Below are positions 19,759-30,533 of a DNA stretch of 64,000 nt, piece after piece (within the stretch, counting starts at the first letter, position 1; each line of letters opens with the position of its first letter). The stretch is from assembly GCF_030758455.1 (NCBI RefSeq), contig NZ_CP132353.1, positions 3,410,001-3,474,000 on the forward strand. Direction: 5' to 3'. The translations under genes were made by a program, and so were the position numbers. A model generated the notes under the pieces. The model saw only the letters and a program-made list of their open reading frames with translations. It was not told the origin of the DNA and searched no databases. This stretch comes from Erwinia pyri. GTDB taxonomy: Bacteria; Pseudomonadota; Gammaproteobacteria; Enterobacterales; Enterobacteriaceae.

Positions 19759-19806
19759 GCCGCCACACTTAAACGACAATAGAGCCCTTGTCATTGAGGT
19801 CGTTAA

Positions 19807-20733
19807 ATGAGACTCATGAAATACAATAAAAGTTTGGGGATTTTGTCATTAATTGCAGGCACTTTATTGTTAAGTGGCTGTGATAGTGCGTTATTGAATC
19901 CCAAAGGACAGATTGCACTGGAGCAACGCTCGCTGATCCTGACAGCCTTCGGCTTGATGATGATCGTCGTTATTCCCGCAGTCTTAATGGCCGTGGTGTT
20001 CGCCTGGAAATATCGGGCATCCAATACCAATGCAAAATACAGCCCTAACTGGTCACACTCGAATAAAGTGGAAGCCGTGGTCTGGACTGTTCCCATCTTA
20101 ATTATTCTTTTCCTGGCTATCCTGACGTGGAAATCTACCCACGCGCTGGAACCGGGTAAGCCTATAGCTTCAGATGTGAAGCCAATTGAGATTGATGTGG
20201 TTGCACTGGACTGGAAGTGGTTGTTCATTTATCCGGAACAGGGTATTGCGACCGTGAACCAGATCGCGTTCCCGGCCAACACGCCGGTGAGCTTCAAGAT
20301 CACGTCTAACTCCGTTATGAACTCCTTCTTCATTCCAACCCTCGGTAGCCAGATTTACGCTATGGCGGGGATGCAGACTAAACTGCACCTGATTGCGAAT
20401 GAACCAGGTACGTTTGACGGGATCTCCTCCAACTTCAGTGGTCGCGGCTTCTCTGGTATGAAGTTTAAAGCGATTGCCACCCCTGACAATGCTGCATTTG
20501 AGCAGTGGGTAGCGAAAGCGAAACAGTCACCTAACACGCTGACGACTATGGATGATTTCGAGAAATTGGCCGCGCCAAGCGAAAACCATCCGGTGCAGTT
20601 CTTCTCAACGGCGAATCCTGAATTGTTCACCGAGGTGATTGGTAAATTCAAGATGAACCACGGGAAAATGGACATGTCTGAGCACGAAGGCATGGACATG
20701 AGCGAATCCGCTAAAGCGGGAGCCGAGGAATAA
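19807..20733 (+). CDS. cyoA: CyoA, cytochrome bo3 ubiquinol oxidase subunit II
   Basis: 308 aa lipoprotein (E. coli 315). The signal peptide ends in LLLSGC with lipidated C25; two transmembrane helices follow ([20 protein letters not shown] and [16 protein letters not shown]), then the periplasmic cupredoxin-like domain. As in other quinol oxidases, the CuA ligands are absent. The His- and Met-rich tail ([17 protein letters not shown]) is typical of this subunit. First gene of the cyoABCDE operon, 4 bp before cyoB. Confidence 0.97.
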   Translation: MRLMKYNKSLGILSLIAGTLLLSGCDSALLNPKGQIALEQRSLILTAFGLMMIVVIPAVLMAVVFAWKYRASNTNAKYSPNWSHSNKVEAVVWTVPILIILFLAILTWKSTHALEPGKPIASDVKPIEIDVVALDWKWLFIYPEQGIATVNQIAFPANTPVSFKITSNSVMNSFFIPTLGSQIYAMAGMQTKLHLIANEPGTFDGISSNFSGRGFSGMKFKAIATPDNAAFEQWVAKAKQSPNTLTTMDDFEKLAAPSENHPVQFFSTANPELFTEVIGKFKMNHGKMDMSEHEGMDMSESAKAGAEE

Positions 20734-20737
20734 TACG

Positions 20738-22729
20738 ATGTTGGGAAAATTAACCCTTGATGCAGTACCGTATCACGAACCTATTATCGTGGTTACGATT
20801 GCAGCCATCATTCTTGGTGGTCTGGCTGTCGCCGGAGCAATAACTTACTTCGGTAAGTGGCAATATCTGTGGTCAGAATGGCTGACGTCTGTTGACCACA
20901 AACGACTCGGTATCATGTATATCATTGTGGCTTTCGTGATGTTGCTGCGCGGCTTTGCCGATGCGGTGATGATGCGTAGCCAACAGGTGCTGGCTTCGGC
21001 TGGCGAGGCCGGATTCTTACCGCCCCATCACTACGACCAGATCTTCACCGCCCACGGCGTGATCATGATCTTCTTTGTAGCGATGCCGTTTGTTATTGGT
21101 CTGATGAACATTGCTGTTCCTCTGCAGATCGGTGCGCGCGACGTGGCCTTCCCGTTCCTGAACAACCTGAGCTTCTGGTTCACGGCTGTGGGTGTGGTGC
21201 TGGTTAACCTGTCACTGGGCGTGGGCGAATTTGCTCAGACCGGCTGGCTGGCCTATCCGCCGCTTTCCGGCGCGGAATACAGTCCGGGGGTCGGCGTTGA
21301 CTACTGGATATGGAGTCTGCAGCTTTCGGGTATCGGTACGACATTAACAGGTATTAACTTCTTCGTTACTATCCTGAGAATGCGTGCGCCTGGCATGACC
21401 ATGTTCAAAATGCCGGTGTTCACCTGGGCTTCGCTCTGTACTAACGTGCTGATCATTGTCTCCTTCCCGGTTCTGACCGTGACGCTGGCACTGCTGACTC
21501 TGGATCGTTATCTGGGCTTCCATTTCTTCACTAATGAAATGGGCGGCAACATGATGATGTACGTAAACCTGATTTGGGTTTGGGGACATCCGGAAGTGTA
21601 CATCCTGGTTCTGCCGGTCTTCGGGGTCTTCTCTGAAGTGGTGGCTACCTTCTCTAAAAAGCGCCTGTTTGGTTACACCTCACTGGTATGGGCGACGGTG
21701 GTTATTACCGTTCTCTCCTTTATCGTGTGGCTGCACCACTTCTTCACCATGGGCGCCGGTGCGAACGTTAACGCCTTCTTCGGTATCATGACGATGATTA
21801 TCGCCATTCCGACCGGTGTTAAAATCTTCAACTGGCTGTTCACTATGTACCAGGGCCGCATTCAGATGCACTCTGCTATGTTGTGGACCGTAGGCTTCCT
21901 GGTCACCTTCTCTGTAGGTGGTATGACCGGTGTTCTGCTGGCGGTGCCGGGTGCGGACTTCGTGCTGCACAACAGTCTGTTCCTGATTGCTCACTTCCAT
22001 AACGTGATTATCGGTGGTGTGGTCTTCGGTTGCTTTGCTGGTGTGACTTACTGGTTCCCGAAAGCGTTCGGCTTCTGCCTGAATGAAAAATGGGGTATCC
22101 GCGCCTTCTGGTTCTGGATTATCGGTTTCTTCGTTGCCTTTATGCCGCTGTATGCACTGGGCTTCATGGGGATGACCCGTCGTCTTAGCCAGGAAATCGA
22201 TCCACAGTTCCACTCTCTGTTGGTGGTTGCTGCGGGCGGTGCCGCGCTGATTGCTTGTGGCGTGCTGTGCCAGATTACACAGTTCTGGGTCTCTGTACGT
22301 GACCGTGAGCAGCTGCGTGATGTGACCGGTGACCCATGGGGCGGTCGTACGCTGGAGTGGGCAACCTCTTCACCACCACCGTTCTATAACTTTGCTGAAG
22401 TACCTGTGATTCACGAGCGCGATGCGTTCTGGGAAATGAAGGAAAAAGGCGAAGCTTACAAACAGCCTGCGCGTTACGAAGAGATCCACATGCCGAAAAA
22501 CAGCGGCGCTGGTGTGGTTATCGGTCTGTTCAGCCTGATATTTGGTTTCGCGGCTATCTGGCACATCTGGTGGCTGGTAGGTCTGTCGTTCTTCGGTATG
22601 ATCTTAACCTGGATCATCAAGAGCTTTGACGAAGACGTTGATTACTACGTTCCCGTTGCCGAGATCGAAAAAATCGAGAATCAGCACTTTGACGAAATTA
22701 GCAAAGCAGGTCTGAAAAATGTCGACTGA
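20738..22729 (+). CDS. cyoB: CyoB, cytochrome bo3 ubiquinol oxidase subunit I
   Basis: 663 aa, equal to E. coli CyoB, the haem-copper catalytic subunit with 15 transmembrane helices. Low-spin haem ligands are in [11 protein letters not shown] and HFHNVIIGG. The Cu-B site is [12 protein letters not shown], with the His-Tyr crosslink pair, and WLHHFF. The K- and D-channel region sequences are conserved. It reduces oxygen to water with ubiquinol and pumps protons. Its last 11 bases overlap cyoC. Confidence 0.98.
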   Translation: MLGKLTLDAVPYHEPIIVVTIAAIILGGLAVAGAITYFGKWQYLWSEWLTSVDHKRLGIMYIIVAFVMLLRGFADAVMMRSQQVLASAGEAGFLPPHHYDQIFTAHGVIMIFFVAMPFVIGLMNIAVPLQIGARDVAFPFLNNLSFWFTAVGVVLVNLSLGVGEFAQTGWLAYPPLSGAEYSPGVGVDYWIWSLQLSGIGTTLTGINFFVTILRMRAPGMTMFKMPVFTWASLCTNVLIIVSFPVLTVTLALLTLDRYLGFHFFTNEMGGNMMMYVNLIWVWGHPEVYILVLPVFGVFSEVVATFSKKRLFGYTSLVWATVVITVLSFIVWLHHFFTMGAGANVNAFFGIMTMIIAIPTGVKIFNWLFTMYQGRIQMHSAMLWTVGFLVTFSVGGMTGVLLAVPGADFVLHNSLFLIAHFHNVIIGGVVFGCFAGVTYWFPKAFGFCLNEKWGIRAFWFWIIGFFVAFMPLYALGFMGMTRRLSQEIDPQFHSLLVVAAGGAALIACGVLCQITQFWVSVRDREQLRDVTGDPWGGRTLEWATSSPPPFYNFAEVPVIHERDAFWEMKEKGEAYKQPARYEEIHMPKNSGAGVVIGLFSLIFGFAAIWHIWWLVGLSFFGMILTWIIKSFDEDVDYYVPVAEIEKIENQHFDEISKAGLKNVD

Positions 22730-23333
22730 AACTCTGACTAAACACCACGACGCCCATGCGGAGCATGGGCATCACGATGCAGGAGCCAATAAACTCTTTG
22801 GCTTCTGGATCTACCTGATGAGCGACTGCATCATCTTCGCAACGCTGTTTGCGACGTATGCAGTCATGGTCAACAGCACCGCTGGCGGCCCGGCAGGTAA
22901 AGATATCTTTGAGTTACCGTTTGTGTTGGGCGAAACAGCGCTGCTGCTGTTCAGCTCTATCACCTACGGATTTGCGGTAATCAGCATGGAAAAAGGCACC
23001 AAATCAACCGTACTGGGTTGGCTGGCGCTGACGTTCCTGCTGGGTGCAGGCTTTATCTCAATGGAAATCTATGAGTTCCATCATCTGATTACCGAAGGCT
23101 TCGGTCCGCAGCGCAGCGGCTTCCTTTCAGCATTCTTCACGCTGGTAGGTACGCATGGTCTGCACGTGACTTCCGGTCTGATTTGGATGCTGGTACTGAT
23201 GTATCAGGTTGCCACTAAAGGTCTGACCTCTACCAACCATACACGTGTGATGTGCCTGAGCATGTTCTGGCACTTCCTGGACGTTGTCTGGATTTGTGTA
23301 TTCACCATCGTATATCTGCTGGGGGCCATGTAA
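22719..23333 (+). CDS. cyoC: CyoC, cytochrome bo3 ubiquinol oxidase subunit III
   Basis: 204 aa, equal to the E. coli subunit. Five hydrophobic helices can be traced, starting at [22 protein letters not shown]. The His-rich N-terminus ([15 protein letters not shown]) is normal for the family. It overlaps cyoB by 11 bases and cyoD by one base (TAATG), indicating translational coupling. Confidence 0.97.
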   Translation: MSTETLTKHHDAHAEHGHHDAGANKLFGFWIYLMSDCIIFATLFATYAVMVNSTAGGPAGKDIFELPFVLGETALLLFSSITYGFAVISMEKGTKSTVLGWLALTFLLGAGFISMEIYEFHHLITEGFGPQRSGFLSAFFTLVGTHGLHVTSGLIWMLVLMYQVATKGLTSTNHTRVMCLSMFWHFLDVVWICVFTIVYLLGAM

Positions 23334-23662
23334 TGAGCAAGACATTAAGCGATCATGGTACCTCGCACGGTAGCGTGAAGACCTACATGATCGGCTTTAT
23401 TCTGTCGATCATTCTGACTGCCATTCCTTTCTGGATGGTCATGAGCGGCGGCGCGTCTAAGGGAACTATCCTGGCCGTTGTTATCGTGACTGCAGTCATT
23501 CAGGTGCTGGTGCATCTCTATTACTTCCTGCACCTCAGCACCTCTACCGACCAGCGTTGGAATCTGGTGGCAATTATCTTCTCTGCCGTCATCATTCTGA
23601 TCGTTGTAGTGGGCTCTATATGGATTATGTGGAACCTCAATTACAACATGATGGTCCACTAA
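23333..23662 (+). CDS. cyoD: CyoD, cytochrome bo3 ubiquinol oxidase subunit IV
   Basis: 109 aa from the ATG at 23333, equal to E. coli CyoD. A longer in-frame reading from 23252 lies inside cyoC and is not homologous, so the TAATG overlap start is chosen. Three transmembrane helices ([56 protein letters not shown]). The subunit assists assembly of the Cu-B site in the oxidase. Confidence 0.96.
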   Translation: MSKTLSDHGTSHGSVKTYMIGFILSIILTAIPFWMVMSGGASKGTILAVVIVTAVIQVLVHLYYFLHLSTSTDQRWNLVAIIFSAVIILIVVVGSIWIMWNLNYNMMVH

Positions 23663-23671
23663 AGAGCTGCC

Positions 23672-24562
23672 GTGATGATGAAGCAATACCTGCAAGTAAC
23701 GAAACCAGGAATTATTTTCGGAAATTTAATTTCTGTAATCGGGGGATTCCTGCTCGCCTCTAAAGGCAGCATCGACTATCCCCTGTTTCTCTCCACCTTG
23801 GTTGGTGTCTCGTTGGTGGTCGCATCAGGTTGTGTCTATAACAACTTCATCGACCGTGACATCGACGTAAAAATGGAGAGGACCAGGAATCGAGTGCTGG
23901 TAAAAGGCCTCATTTCTCCGACAGTCTCTCTGGTTTATGCAACCGTTCTGGGTATTGCTGGATTCGCGTTGCTGTATTTCGGAGCAAATCCGCTGGCCAT
24001 GTGGCTGGCGGTGATGGGCTTTGTGGTTTATGTCGGCGTTTACAGCCTCTATATGAAGCGCAAGTCTGTGTATGGCACGTTGATTGGTAGCCTTTCCGGC
24101 GCTGCGCCGCCGGTGATTGGCTACTGCGCTGTCACCAACCAGTTTGATGCTGGCGCGTTAATCCTGCTGGCTATCTTTAGCCTGTGGCAGATGCCGCATT
24201 CCTATGCGATTGCTATCTTCCGCTTTAAAGATTACCAGGCAGCGAATATCCCGGTTCTGCCGGTGGTAAAAGGTATTTCGGTCGCAAAAAATCATATTAC
24301 GCTCTATATCCTGGCGTTTATGATTGCTACCCTGATGCTGACGCTGGGAGGTTATGCGGGCTACAAATATCTGATTGTTGCTGCAGCGGTTAGCGTGTGG
24401 TGGTTGGGCATGGCGCTTTCAGGCTATAAAACGCAGAATGACCGCGTTTGGGCCCGTAAGCTGTTTGTCTTCTCCATTGTGGCCATCACGGCGCTCAGCG
24501 TCATGATGTCAGTAGACTTTATGGCTCCGGCCTCGAAAGATCTGCTGACGATGGTCAGATAG
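23672..24562 (+). CDS. cyoE: CyoE, protohaem IX farnesyltransferase (haem O synthase)
   Basis: 296 aa if started at the GTG at 23672, the same length as E. coli CyoE; the ATG codons at 23675 or 23678 are also possible. It is a UbiA-type membrane prenyltransferase with the Asp-rich prenyl diphosphate motif [18 protein letters not shown] and a second one in FRFKDYQAA. It makes haem O for the bo3 oxidase from haem B and farnesyl diphosphate, which is supplied by IspA at 31 kb. Last gene of the operon. Confidence 0.97.
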   Translation: MMMKQYLQVTKPGIIFGNLISVIGGFLLASKGSIDYPLFLSTLVGVSLVVASGCVYNNFIDRDIDVKMERTRNRVLVKGLISPTVSLVYATVLGIAGFALLYFGANPLAMWLAVMGFVVYVGVYSLYMKRKSVYGTLIGSLSGAAPPVIGYCAVTNQFDAGALILLAIFSLWQMPHSYAIAIFRFKDYQAANIPVLPVVKGISVAKNHITLYILAFMIATLMLTLGGYAGYKYLIVAAAVSVWWLGMALSGYKTQNDRVWARKLFVFSIVAITALSVMMSVDFMAPASKDLLTMVR

Positions 24563-24577
24563 CACAGACCTCATCAC

Positions 24578-24608
24578 AAAGGGCGCGATTATCGCGCCCT
24601 TTCTTTTT
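24578..24608 (+). terminator. Intrinsic terminator of the cyo operon
   Basis: Stem AAAGGGCGCGA (24578-24588) / TCGCGCCCTTT (24592-24602), triloop TTA, followed by CTTTTTG. 15 bp after the cyoE stop. Confidence 0.93.
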
Positions 24609-24689
24609 GTTACCACTTCTCGATAAGTATCATTTTACCCGCCCTGCCCCGCCGCCTAAAATACGTCGACCAGATAAACTGAGGTAGTA

Positions 24690-26057
24690 ATGAACGATAA
24701 TAAAATGACTCCAGTCGAGCTGCGTGCGACATGGGGTTTGGGGACGGTATTTTCCCTGCGCATGCTGGGCATGTTTATGGTACTGCCGGTCCTGACGACT
24801 TATGGCATGGCATTACAGGGAGCAACAGAAGCATTAATTGGACTCGCCATTGGCATCTACGGTTTAACGCAAGCCGTATTCCAGATCCCCTTCGGGCTTT
24901 TATCGGACCGTATTGGCCGTAAGCCTCTTATCGTTGGTGGATTACTTATTTTCGTTCTCGGCAGCGTGATTGCCGCCTGCACCACCTCCATTTGGGGCGT
25001 CATTCTGGGCAGAGCATTGCAGGGTTCGGGCGCTATCGCTGCGGCGGTAATGGCTTTGCTCTCCGATCTGACCCGGGAACAGAACCGTACTAAAGCGATG
25101 GCCTTTATTGGCATCAGCTTCGGCGTTACCTTCGCCATCGCTATGGTGTTGGGGCCGATCATCACCCACGCCTTAGGCCTGCATGCTCTGTTCTGGATGA
25201 TTGCGATCCTGGCGAGCTGTGGGATCGTTATTACGCTTCTGGTGGTACCTTCTGCGCCGAATCATATTCTGAACCGTGAATCGGGCATGGTTAAAGGGTC
25301 TATCAAAGATGTGCTGGCAAACAGCCGTCTGGTAAAACTGAACTTCGGCATTATGTGTCTGCATATTTTATTGATGTCGAGTTTTGTTGCCCTGCCGGGC
25401 GAATTTGAGCGGGCCGGCTTCCCGGCGGAGCAGCACTGGAAGGTTTATCTGGTCACCATGCTTATCGCCTTCTGCGGCGTTATCCCTTTTATTATTTATG
25501 CAGAAGTGAAGCGCCGCATGAAGCGGGTATTTGTCTGCTGCGTGGCGCTGATGCTGATTGCTGAAATTGTGCTGTGGGGTGCAGGTAATCACTTCTGGAC
25601 GCTGGTAGTTGGCGTGCAGCTGTTCTTTATTGGTTTCAACCTGATGGAAGCTATTCTGCCATCATTGGTGAGTAAGGAATCTCCTCCGGGTTATAAAGGC
25701 ACGGCGATGGGGCTCTATTCCACCAGCCAGTTTATTGGTGTAGCCATCGGCGGCAGCATGGGCGGTTGGGTCTTTGGTCATTTTGACGCGCAGAGTGTGT
25801 TCCTGGTGGGTACCCTGGTAGCGGCGCTCTGGCTGATAGTCAGCTGTACGATGAAAGAGCCGCCTTATGTCAGCAGCCTGCGAATTATGCTGACTGAGAG
25901 TTCGCTGGAAAAAGCGGAGCTGGAACAGAGGATTAGATCGCAACCGGGCGTGGCAGCAGTATTTATCGTCCCGGAAGAGAAAAGTGCCTATGTGAAGATC
26001 GACAGCAAGGTGACTAACCGGGCGGAGATCGAGAAGCTGGTGGCTGACGCGGCTTAG
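24690..26057 (+). CDS. yajR: YajR, MFS transporter with C-terminal YAM domain
   Basis: 455 aa (E. coli 454). Twelve transmembrane helices of the major facilitator superfamily with motif A in GLLSDRIGRKPLIVGG, followed after about residue 390 by a soluble ferredoxin-like YAM domain (VAAVFIVPEEKSAYVKIDSKVTNRAEIE). A proton-driven drug or metabolite exporter is presumed from the family; the natural substrate is not known. It is monocistronic, between the cyo terminator and a repeat-rich gap. Confidence 0.95.
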   Translation: MNDNKMTPVELRATWGLGTVFSLRMLGMFMVLPVLTTYGMALQGATEALIGLAIGIYGLTQAVFQIPFGLLSDRIGRKPLIVGGLLIFVLGSVIAACTTSIWGVILGRALQGSGAIAAAVMALLSDLTREQNRTKAMAFIGISFGVTFAIAMVLGPIITHALGLHALFWMIAILASCGIVITLLVVPSAPNHILNRESGMVKGSIKDVLANSRLVKLNFGIMCLHILLMSSFVALPGEFERAGFPAEQHWKVYLVTMLIAFCGVIPFIIYAEVKRRMKRVFVCCVALMLIAEIVLWGAGNHFWTLVVGVQLFFIGFNLMEAILPSLVSKESPPGYKGTAMGLYSTSQFIGVAIGGSMGGWVFGHFDAQSVFLVGTLVAALWLIVSCTMKEPPYVSSLRIMLTESSLEKAELEQRIRSQPGVAAVFIVPEEKSAYVKIDSKVTNRAEIEKLVADAA

Positions 26058-26214
26058 TAATTAATGTGAGTAAGGGATTACTCACAAGCGAGTTATCCGG
26101 GTGCTGTTATACCTTGCCCGGCCAAATCCGGGTGCGATGGTAAGGTGTCACCCTGTTGCTGGTTTCCAGTATGTTGTAATTAAACTGCATGTCAGAAGCG
26201 GGTTCAGTGACATG

Positions 26215-26511
26215 GCGTCACCCAGAAGATTCGTCGTTGTCTTTGATTTCAGCGTTCGCACAGGTCAAAACCAGCTGCGGTCCACCCGCCATGTTCGGCT
26301 TTGCCGGTGAGTATGATGGTCACACAGGTCAAAACCGGCTGCGGTGGAAAGGCGTCACCATAGGGCACGTTATCCGAGACGCCGTAAATACCTCCCTGTA
26401 GTCTTGGATGCCGCATCCCTGCGGCATACACTCGGCTAACGTGCCCTATGGTGCCACCCAAAAATCCGGCGTTGTCGGTAAGTTCAGTGCTCGCACAGGC
26501 CAAAACCAGCT
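26215..26511 (+). repeat. Degenerate direct repeats built on CACAGGTCAAAACC
   Basis: Three copies of CACAGG(T/C)CAAAACC(A/G)GCT occur at 26259-26280, 26323-26344 and 26494-26511. The first and third sit at the ends of longer units of about 60 bp (26215-26276 and 26451-26511) that share GGYGYCACCCARAA, CGTTGTC and TCGCACAG. The short reading frames here run through the repeats and look spurious. Together with the two palindromic elements these fill the 769-bp gap between yajR and yajQ. Confidence 0.7.
26356..26453. repeat. 98-bp palindromic intergenic element, copy 1
   Basis: 23-bp arms (26356-26378 and 26431-26453) match in inverse at 22 of 23 positions, beginning CACCATAGGGCACGTTA. Inside lie ACGCCGTAAATACCTCCCTG and a small hairpin TGCCGCA-TCCC-TGCGGCA (26409-26426). 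The core resembles copy 2 at 26615-26715 read on the other strand. Looks like a short non-autonomous, multi-copy intergenic element; copy number cannot be seen from one window. Confidence 0.75.
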
Positions 26512-26543
26512 TTGAAGCTAGGTTTGGATTTTGATGTAGGTTC

Positions 26544-26561
26544 GGAATTGGAATTGGAATT
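26544..26561 (+). repeat. Short hexanucleotide repeat (GGAATT)3
   Basis: Three perfect GGAATT units followed by a partial GGATT, in the spacer between the two palindromic elements. No gene overlaps it convincingly. Confidence 0.8.
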
Positions 26562-26614
26562 GGATTTTGTCGTGGGTTTGGGTTCTCTAACAGGCAACAC
26601 TAACGCTCAGGGGA

Positions 26615-26715
26615 AGGGAGAGGGGGCTGATAAGCAAAAGCTAAGCGGCATGGACGCCGCTTCGCAGCCCCCACGGATGGGTTCACGGCGTTTTTGTGTT
26701 CAGCCCCCTCTCCCT
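26615..26715. repeat. 101-bp palindromic intergenic element, copy 2 (opposite orientation)
   Basis: 16-bp perfect arms AGGGAGAGGGGGCTGA (26615-26630) and its inverse at 26700-26715. The core, on the minus strand, reads ACGCCGTGAACCCATCCGTG and then CGGCGTCCATGCCGC, which parallels copy 1. Two small hairpins are visible: GCGGC / GCCGC at 26645-26660 and CCCA-CGGA-TGGG at 26670-26681. The arms differ completely from those of copy 1. Confidence 0.75.
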
Positions 26716-26826
26716 GACCCTATTACCCTGCCGTCCAGACAACGTGCATTGCGCTACTTATCCTGGCAAGGCTAACACTTCAGACTTTTTCCCTTAGCCG
26801 CTCTCCCAGCCTTCAAGCGTCGTCAA

Positions 26827-27318
26827 TCAGTCGCGGAAGTTTTTAAACTGGAAAGGCTGGCCCAAATCACCGCCACGCACCAGCGCCATTGCGCCCTGCA
26901 GATCATCGCGTGATTTGCCCGTTACACGGATTTCATCGCCCTGAATCTGCGTCTGCACTTTCATTTTGCTGTCTTTGATCAGCTTAATCAGCTTTTTCGC
27001 TACGTCAGAGGGAATGCCTTTTTTCATTTTGGCTTCCACACTCCAGGTTTTTCCGCTGTGCTCAATCTCTTCCGGGATCTCCAGCGCTGCGCCTTCAATA
27101 CCACGCTTAAGCAGTTTTTCACGCAGAATATCTACCAGCTGCTTGACCTGAAAATCAGATTCGCTGAGGACTTTGATCGACTCATTGTTTTCAATCAGCT
27201 CGTAGCTGGCCGTTACGTTACGGAAATCGAAGCGCGTGGCCAGTTCACGGTTGGCATTTTCTACCGCATTTCGAACTTCCTGCATGTCAATTTCTGAAAC
27301 GATATCGAAAGATGGCAT
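26827..27318 (-). CDS. yajQ: YajQ, UPF0234 nucleotide-binding protein
   Basis: 163 aa from the ATG at 27318, equal to E. coli YajQ. An in-frame upstream ATG (27360) gives 14 extra residues with no homology; GGAG lies 8 nt before the chosen start and the protein begins [14 protein letters not shown] as in the family. Two ferredoxin-like halves are conserved ([33 protein letters not shown]). Members bind nucleic acids, and in Xanthomonas and Pseudomonas relatives cyclic-di-GMP; the E. coli role is uncertain. Monocistronic and divergent from panE. Confidence 0.95.
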   Translation of the reverse strand: MPSFDIVSEIDMQEVRNAVENANRELATRFDFRNVTASYELIENNESIKVLSESDFQVKQLVDILREKLLKRGIEGAALEIPEEIEHSGKTWSVEAKMKKGIPSDVAKKLIKLIKDSKMKVQTQIQGDEIRVTGKSRDDLQGAMALVRGGDLGQPFQFKNFRD

Positions 27319-27479
27319 GATGTATTCTCCAGATCGTAAAGTGACATGCATAATACCCACTTAGGCCCGGTAAAAAAACCATCGTTGATGAAAGCTATAA
27401 TAAGAATATCGACCTGCGGGTTCCCGGTAAAAGTCGGCAGCCTGGTTGAACTCACGCAACCCGTAAGCGGGGAGGATGA

Positions 27480-28400
27480 ATGAAAATTACCGTATTGGGA
27501 TGCGGTGCATTAGGGCAAATCTGGTTAGCCGCCCTCGACGCTCAGGGCCACGAGGTCCAAGGGTGGTTGCGTGTCCCCCAACCCTATTGCTCGGTAAACG
27601 TCATCGACCTGAACGGCACCGCCATTAATAAGACCTGCATTGCCAACGATCCAAAATTTCTCGCCGAAAGCGACCTGTTGCTGGTTACGTTGAAAGCCTG
27701 GCAAGTGTCAGAAGCGGTTAAAAACCTGCAGGGAATAATGCGTGAAACGTGCCCTGTCCTGCTGCTGCACAACGGAATGGGAACGCTGGATGAGCTGAGA
27801 TCGCTTCCTCAACCTTTGCTGAGGGGCATCACCACCCATGCCGCTAAGCGTGATGGCACGGTTATCGTGCATGTTGCCGCAGGCATCACCCATATTGGCC
27901 CCACCTCCCCCGCTGCGGCTGCCCTTAGCGATATAGCGGAGGTGCTTCAGCACGCTTTACCGGATGTGGCCTGGCATAACAATGTAGCCTCTGCGGCATG
28001 GCAGAAACTGGCGGTGAACTGCGTCATTAACCCGCTGACCGTACTGTACGACTGCCCCAACGGCGAGTTGCTAAACCATCTGCCGGAAGTAACCGCCTTG
28101 TGTAATGAAGTGGCCATGGTGATGGAGCGGGAGGGCCAGCATACTTCACGTGAGGCGTTACTCGACTATGTGCTGGATGTGATCAACACCACCGCCGCCA
28201 ACACCTCTTCCATGCTGCAGGATATTCGCAGCGAACGCAGGACGGAGATTGATTACATCACGGGCTACGTGATTCGCCGGGCGCGGGCGCAGGGTCTGGC
28301 GACGCCTGAAAACAACAGGCTTTATGAAATGATTAAGCGAAAGGAACAAGATTATGAGCGAGAACGTATCGGTACTGGTTTGCCTGGCACCTGGGAGTGA
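27480..28400 (+). CDS. panE: PanE, 2-dehydropantoate 2-reductase
   Basis: 306 aa (E. coli 303). NADPH-dependent ketopantoate reductase of pantothenate and CoA synthesis. The N-terminal Rossmann motif is GCGALG (residues 7-12); the catalytic lysine is in [16 protein letters not shown], and HNGMG and the C-terminal helical domain are conserved. The last 47 bases overlap the start of yajL, so the two are probably cotranscribed. The start is preceded by GGGGAGGA. Confidence 0.96.
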   Translation: MKITVLGCGALGQIWLAALDAQGHEVQGWLRVPQPYCSVNVIDLNGTAINKTCIANDPKFLAESDLLLVTLKAWQVSEAVKNLQGIMRETCPVLLLHNGMGTLDELRSLPQPLLRGITTHAAKRDGTVIVHVAAGITHIGPTSPAAAALSDIAEVLQHALPDVAWHNNVASAAWQKLAVNCVINPLTVLYDCPNGELLNHLPEVTALCNEVAMVMEREGQHTSREALLDYVLDVINTTAANTSSMLQDIRSERRTEIDYITGYVIRRARAQGLATPENNRLYEMIKRKEQDYERERIGTGLPGTWE

Positions 28401-28959
28401 GGAGACGGAAGCCGTCACCACTATCGATTTGCTGGTGCGCGCAGGGATCGCGGTTACTACGGCCAGCGTCACTGACGATGGCAGCCGCGAGATCCGCTGC
28501 TCGCGCGGCGTACGGCTTTTGGCAGATGCTCCATTAGTTGAAGTAGCCGATAATGATTTTGCCGCTATCGTATTGCCGGGCGGTCTGAAAGGCGCCGAAG
28601 CTTTCCGGGACAGCCCCTTGCTGGTTGAAACCGTGCGTCAGTTCCACCTTTCAGGCAGGATTGTGGCGGCGATTTGCGCCGCACCTGGCACCGTACTGAT
28701 CCCGCACAATCTGTTTCCCGTAGGGAATATGACCGGTTTTCCTGGCCTGAAAGAGACTATTCCCGAAGAGAAATGGATGGATAAACGCGTGGTATGGGAT
28801 CCACGGGTGAATTTGCTCACCAGTCAGGCACCCGGCACCTCCATCGACTTCGCTCTGAAGCTGATAGATCTGATCCTGGGTAAGGATAAAGCGCATGAGG
28901 TAGCAAAAGAGCTGGTACTGGCAGCGGGAATTTATGATTACCGGGAGTGGATAGAATAG
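28354..28959 (+). CDS. yajL: YajL, DJ-1/PfpI family stress chaperone (deglycase-type)
   Basis: 201 aa (E. coli 196). The reactive cysteine sits in the nucleophile elbow AAICAAPGT and the supporting glutamate in [10 protein letters not shown], as in human DJ-1. YajL protects proteins against oxidative and electrophile damage; the reported deglycase activity is debated. It overlaps panE by 47 bp and converges on thiI. A weak hairpin, AGGCGT / ACGCCT at 28973-28989, follows. Confidence 0.95.
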   Translation: MSENVSVLVCLAPGSEETEAVTTIDLLVRAGIAVTTASVTDDGSREIRCSRGVRLLADAPLVEVADNDFAAIVLPGGLKGAEAFRDSPLLVETVRQFHLSGRIVAAICAAPGTVLIPHNLFPVGNMTGFPGLKETIPEEKWMDKRVVWDPRVNLLTSQAPGTSIDFALKLIDLILGKDKAHEVAKELVLAAGIYDYREWIE

Positions 28960-29049
28960 GCTGGAACATCTGAGGCGTCTCATACGCCTTCGCCACACCG
29001 CACGGGATATGTTGCCAGGGCTATTAAAAAATAACCGCTGGCAACAAAG

Positions 29050-29077
29050 AGGTTTGCACAGGAAGTTGTGCAAACCT
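29050..29077 (-). terminator. Terminator of thiI
   Basis: 10-bp perfect stem AGGTTTGCAC (29050-29059) / GTGCAAACCT (29068-29077), continued on the minus strand by CTTTGTTG. 7 bp after the thiI stop. Confidence 0.75.
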
Positions 29078-29084
29078 TCTCAGG

Positions 29085-30533
29085 CTAGGGGCGATAAACC
29101 TTCACGTTTTTAAAGCCCTGCTCGTGCAGATAGAGCGCCTGCAAGCGGCTCATTACGCCACGTTCGCAGTAGAGCAGCCAGGTTTTGCTCTGGTCCAGAT
29201 TGCCAAACTGCGTACTCAGCTTGTAGAACGGCAGCCCTTTGACCTCCACGCCTTCCAGATCAAGCGGACGATCGTCCTGCTCATCCGGCGAACGGATATC
29301 CAGCACCACATCATTCTCAGCGAAAGAGACCACCGTTTCTACTTCCACCACTTCCTGCTCGGTCTCTTCCGCAATCTGGCGGATATCAACGTTAGTGGCT
29401 TCGGCGACCATCTGGTCCAGGATAGCGAAATCGAAGTTCTGCTCTTCCGCCTCAATTTTGGCTTTCACCGCTTTCACGGTTGGGCTTTTTGAAATCACGC
29501 CGCAATATTCCGGCATGGTGCGGGCAAAATCTTCCGTGCCGATATGGCGCGCCAGATTAATGATGTGCTCTTTATCATGGGAAATCAGCGGACGCAGGAT
29601 CAGCGTATCGCTGGCGTTATCGATCAGACGCAGATTGGTCAGCGTCTGGCTGGAGACCTGCCCCAGCGCTTCGCCCGTCACCAGCGCCTGTACGTCGTAG
29701 CGCTCGGCAATTTTGGAGGCGGCGCGCACCATCATACGCTTCAGCACCACGCCCATCTGGCCATCTTCCACCTTCTCCAGGATCTCGCCCACCACCGGCT
29801 CGAAATTGATCGCCACAAAGCGCACTTTGTGCGAGCGGCCAAAACGATTCCAGAGATAGTGCGCGACCTGACGCACGCCAATTTCATGCGCCGCGCCGCC
29901 CAGATTAAAGAAGCAGTAATGCACGCGACAGCCGCGACGCATCAGCATATAGCTGGAGACGCCGGAGTCAAATCCGCCGGAAATCAGCGACAACACATCT
30001 TCCTGCGTCCCAATCGGGAAACCGCCAATGCCTTCATAGCGTCCGGTAACCAGAATCAGACGATCGTCTTCAATCTCCAGATTTACCGTTACCTGCGGGT
30101 GGTTAAGCTTCACCTGGGCGCTTTCAACGTGCTGATTCAACCCGCCGCCAACGTAACGCTCAACGTCCTGAGAGCTGAAATCATGCTTGCCACGACGCTT
30201 CACGCGTACGGAGAACGTTTTCCCTGCAATACGATCGCGGTTAAGCTCCAGCGTCTGCTCAAAGATATTGTGCATATCCGTATAGACGCGATCTTCCACC
30301 GCCAGCACGTGGTGAATGCCCGGGATGCGCTGCAGCTCGTCGACAATCACGGCCCGCTTGCTTTCATCTTTGGAACGCACTTCGATATGGTCCCAATGAC
30401 GTACAACGGCCAGCGTTTCGTCGCTATACTTGAGAACATTACGGATGTTCGTTGTCAGGATTTTGATAAAGCGCAGGCGGACGGTCTGGCTTTTGATAGT
30501 AATTTCGGGGAATAACTTAATGATAAACTTCAT
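29085..30533 (-). CDS. thiI: ThiI, tRNA 4-thiouridine synthase / thiazole sulfur transferase
   Basis: 482 aa from the ATG at 30533, equal to E. coli ThiI; an upstream in-frame ATG at 30596 adds 21 residues without homology. Domains in order: NFLD and THUMP RNA-binding domains (residues 1-170), PP-loop pyrophosphatase [13 protein letters not shown], the conserved cysteine in [12 protein letters not shown], and a C-terminal rhodanese domain with the persulfide cysteine in [10 protein letters not shown]. It thiolates U8 of tRNA and supplies sulfur for thiazole synthesis. Divergent from xseB. Confidence 0.97.
   Translation of the reverse strand: MKFIIKLFPEITIKSQTVRLRFIKILTTNIRNVLKYSDETLAVVRHWDHIEVRSKDESKRAVIVDELQRIPGIHHVLAVEDRVYTDMHNIFEQTLELNRDRIAGKTFSVRVKRRGKHDFSSQDVERYVGGGLNQHVESAQVKLNHPQVTVNLEIEDDRLILVTGRYEGIGGFPIGTQEDVLSLISGGFDSGVSSYMLMRRGCRVHYCFFNLGGAAHEIGVRQVAHYLWNRFGRSHKVRFVAINFEPVVGEILEKVEDGQMGVVLKRMMVRAASKIAERYDVQALVTGEALGQVSSQTLTNLRLIDNASDTLILRPLISHDKEHIINLARHIGTEDFARTMPEYCGVISKSPTVKAVKAKIEAEEQNFDFAILDQMVAEATNVDIRQIAEETEQEVVEVETVVSFAENDVVLDIRSPDEQDDRPLDLEGVEVKGLPFYKLSTQFGNLDQSKTWLLYCERGVMSRLQALYLHEQGFKNVKVYRP

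Noticed and set aside
26101..26775. Several 60-90 codon frames in the yajR-yajQ gap
   Set aside because: They run through direct repeats, palindromic arms and the GGAATT tract, overlap each other in different frames and have repetitive composition.
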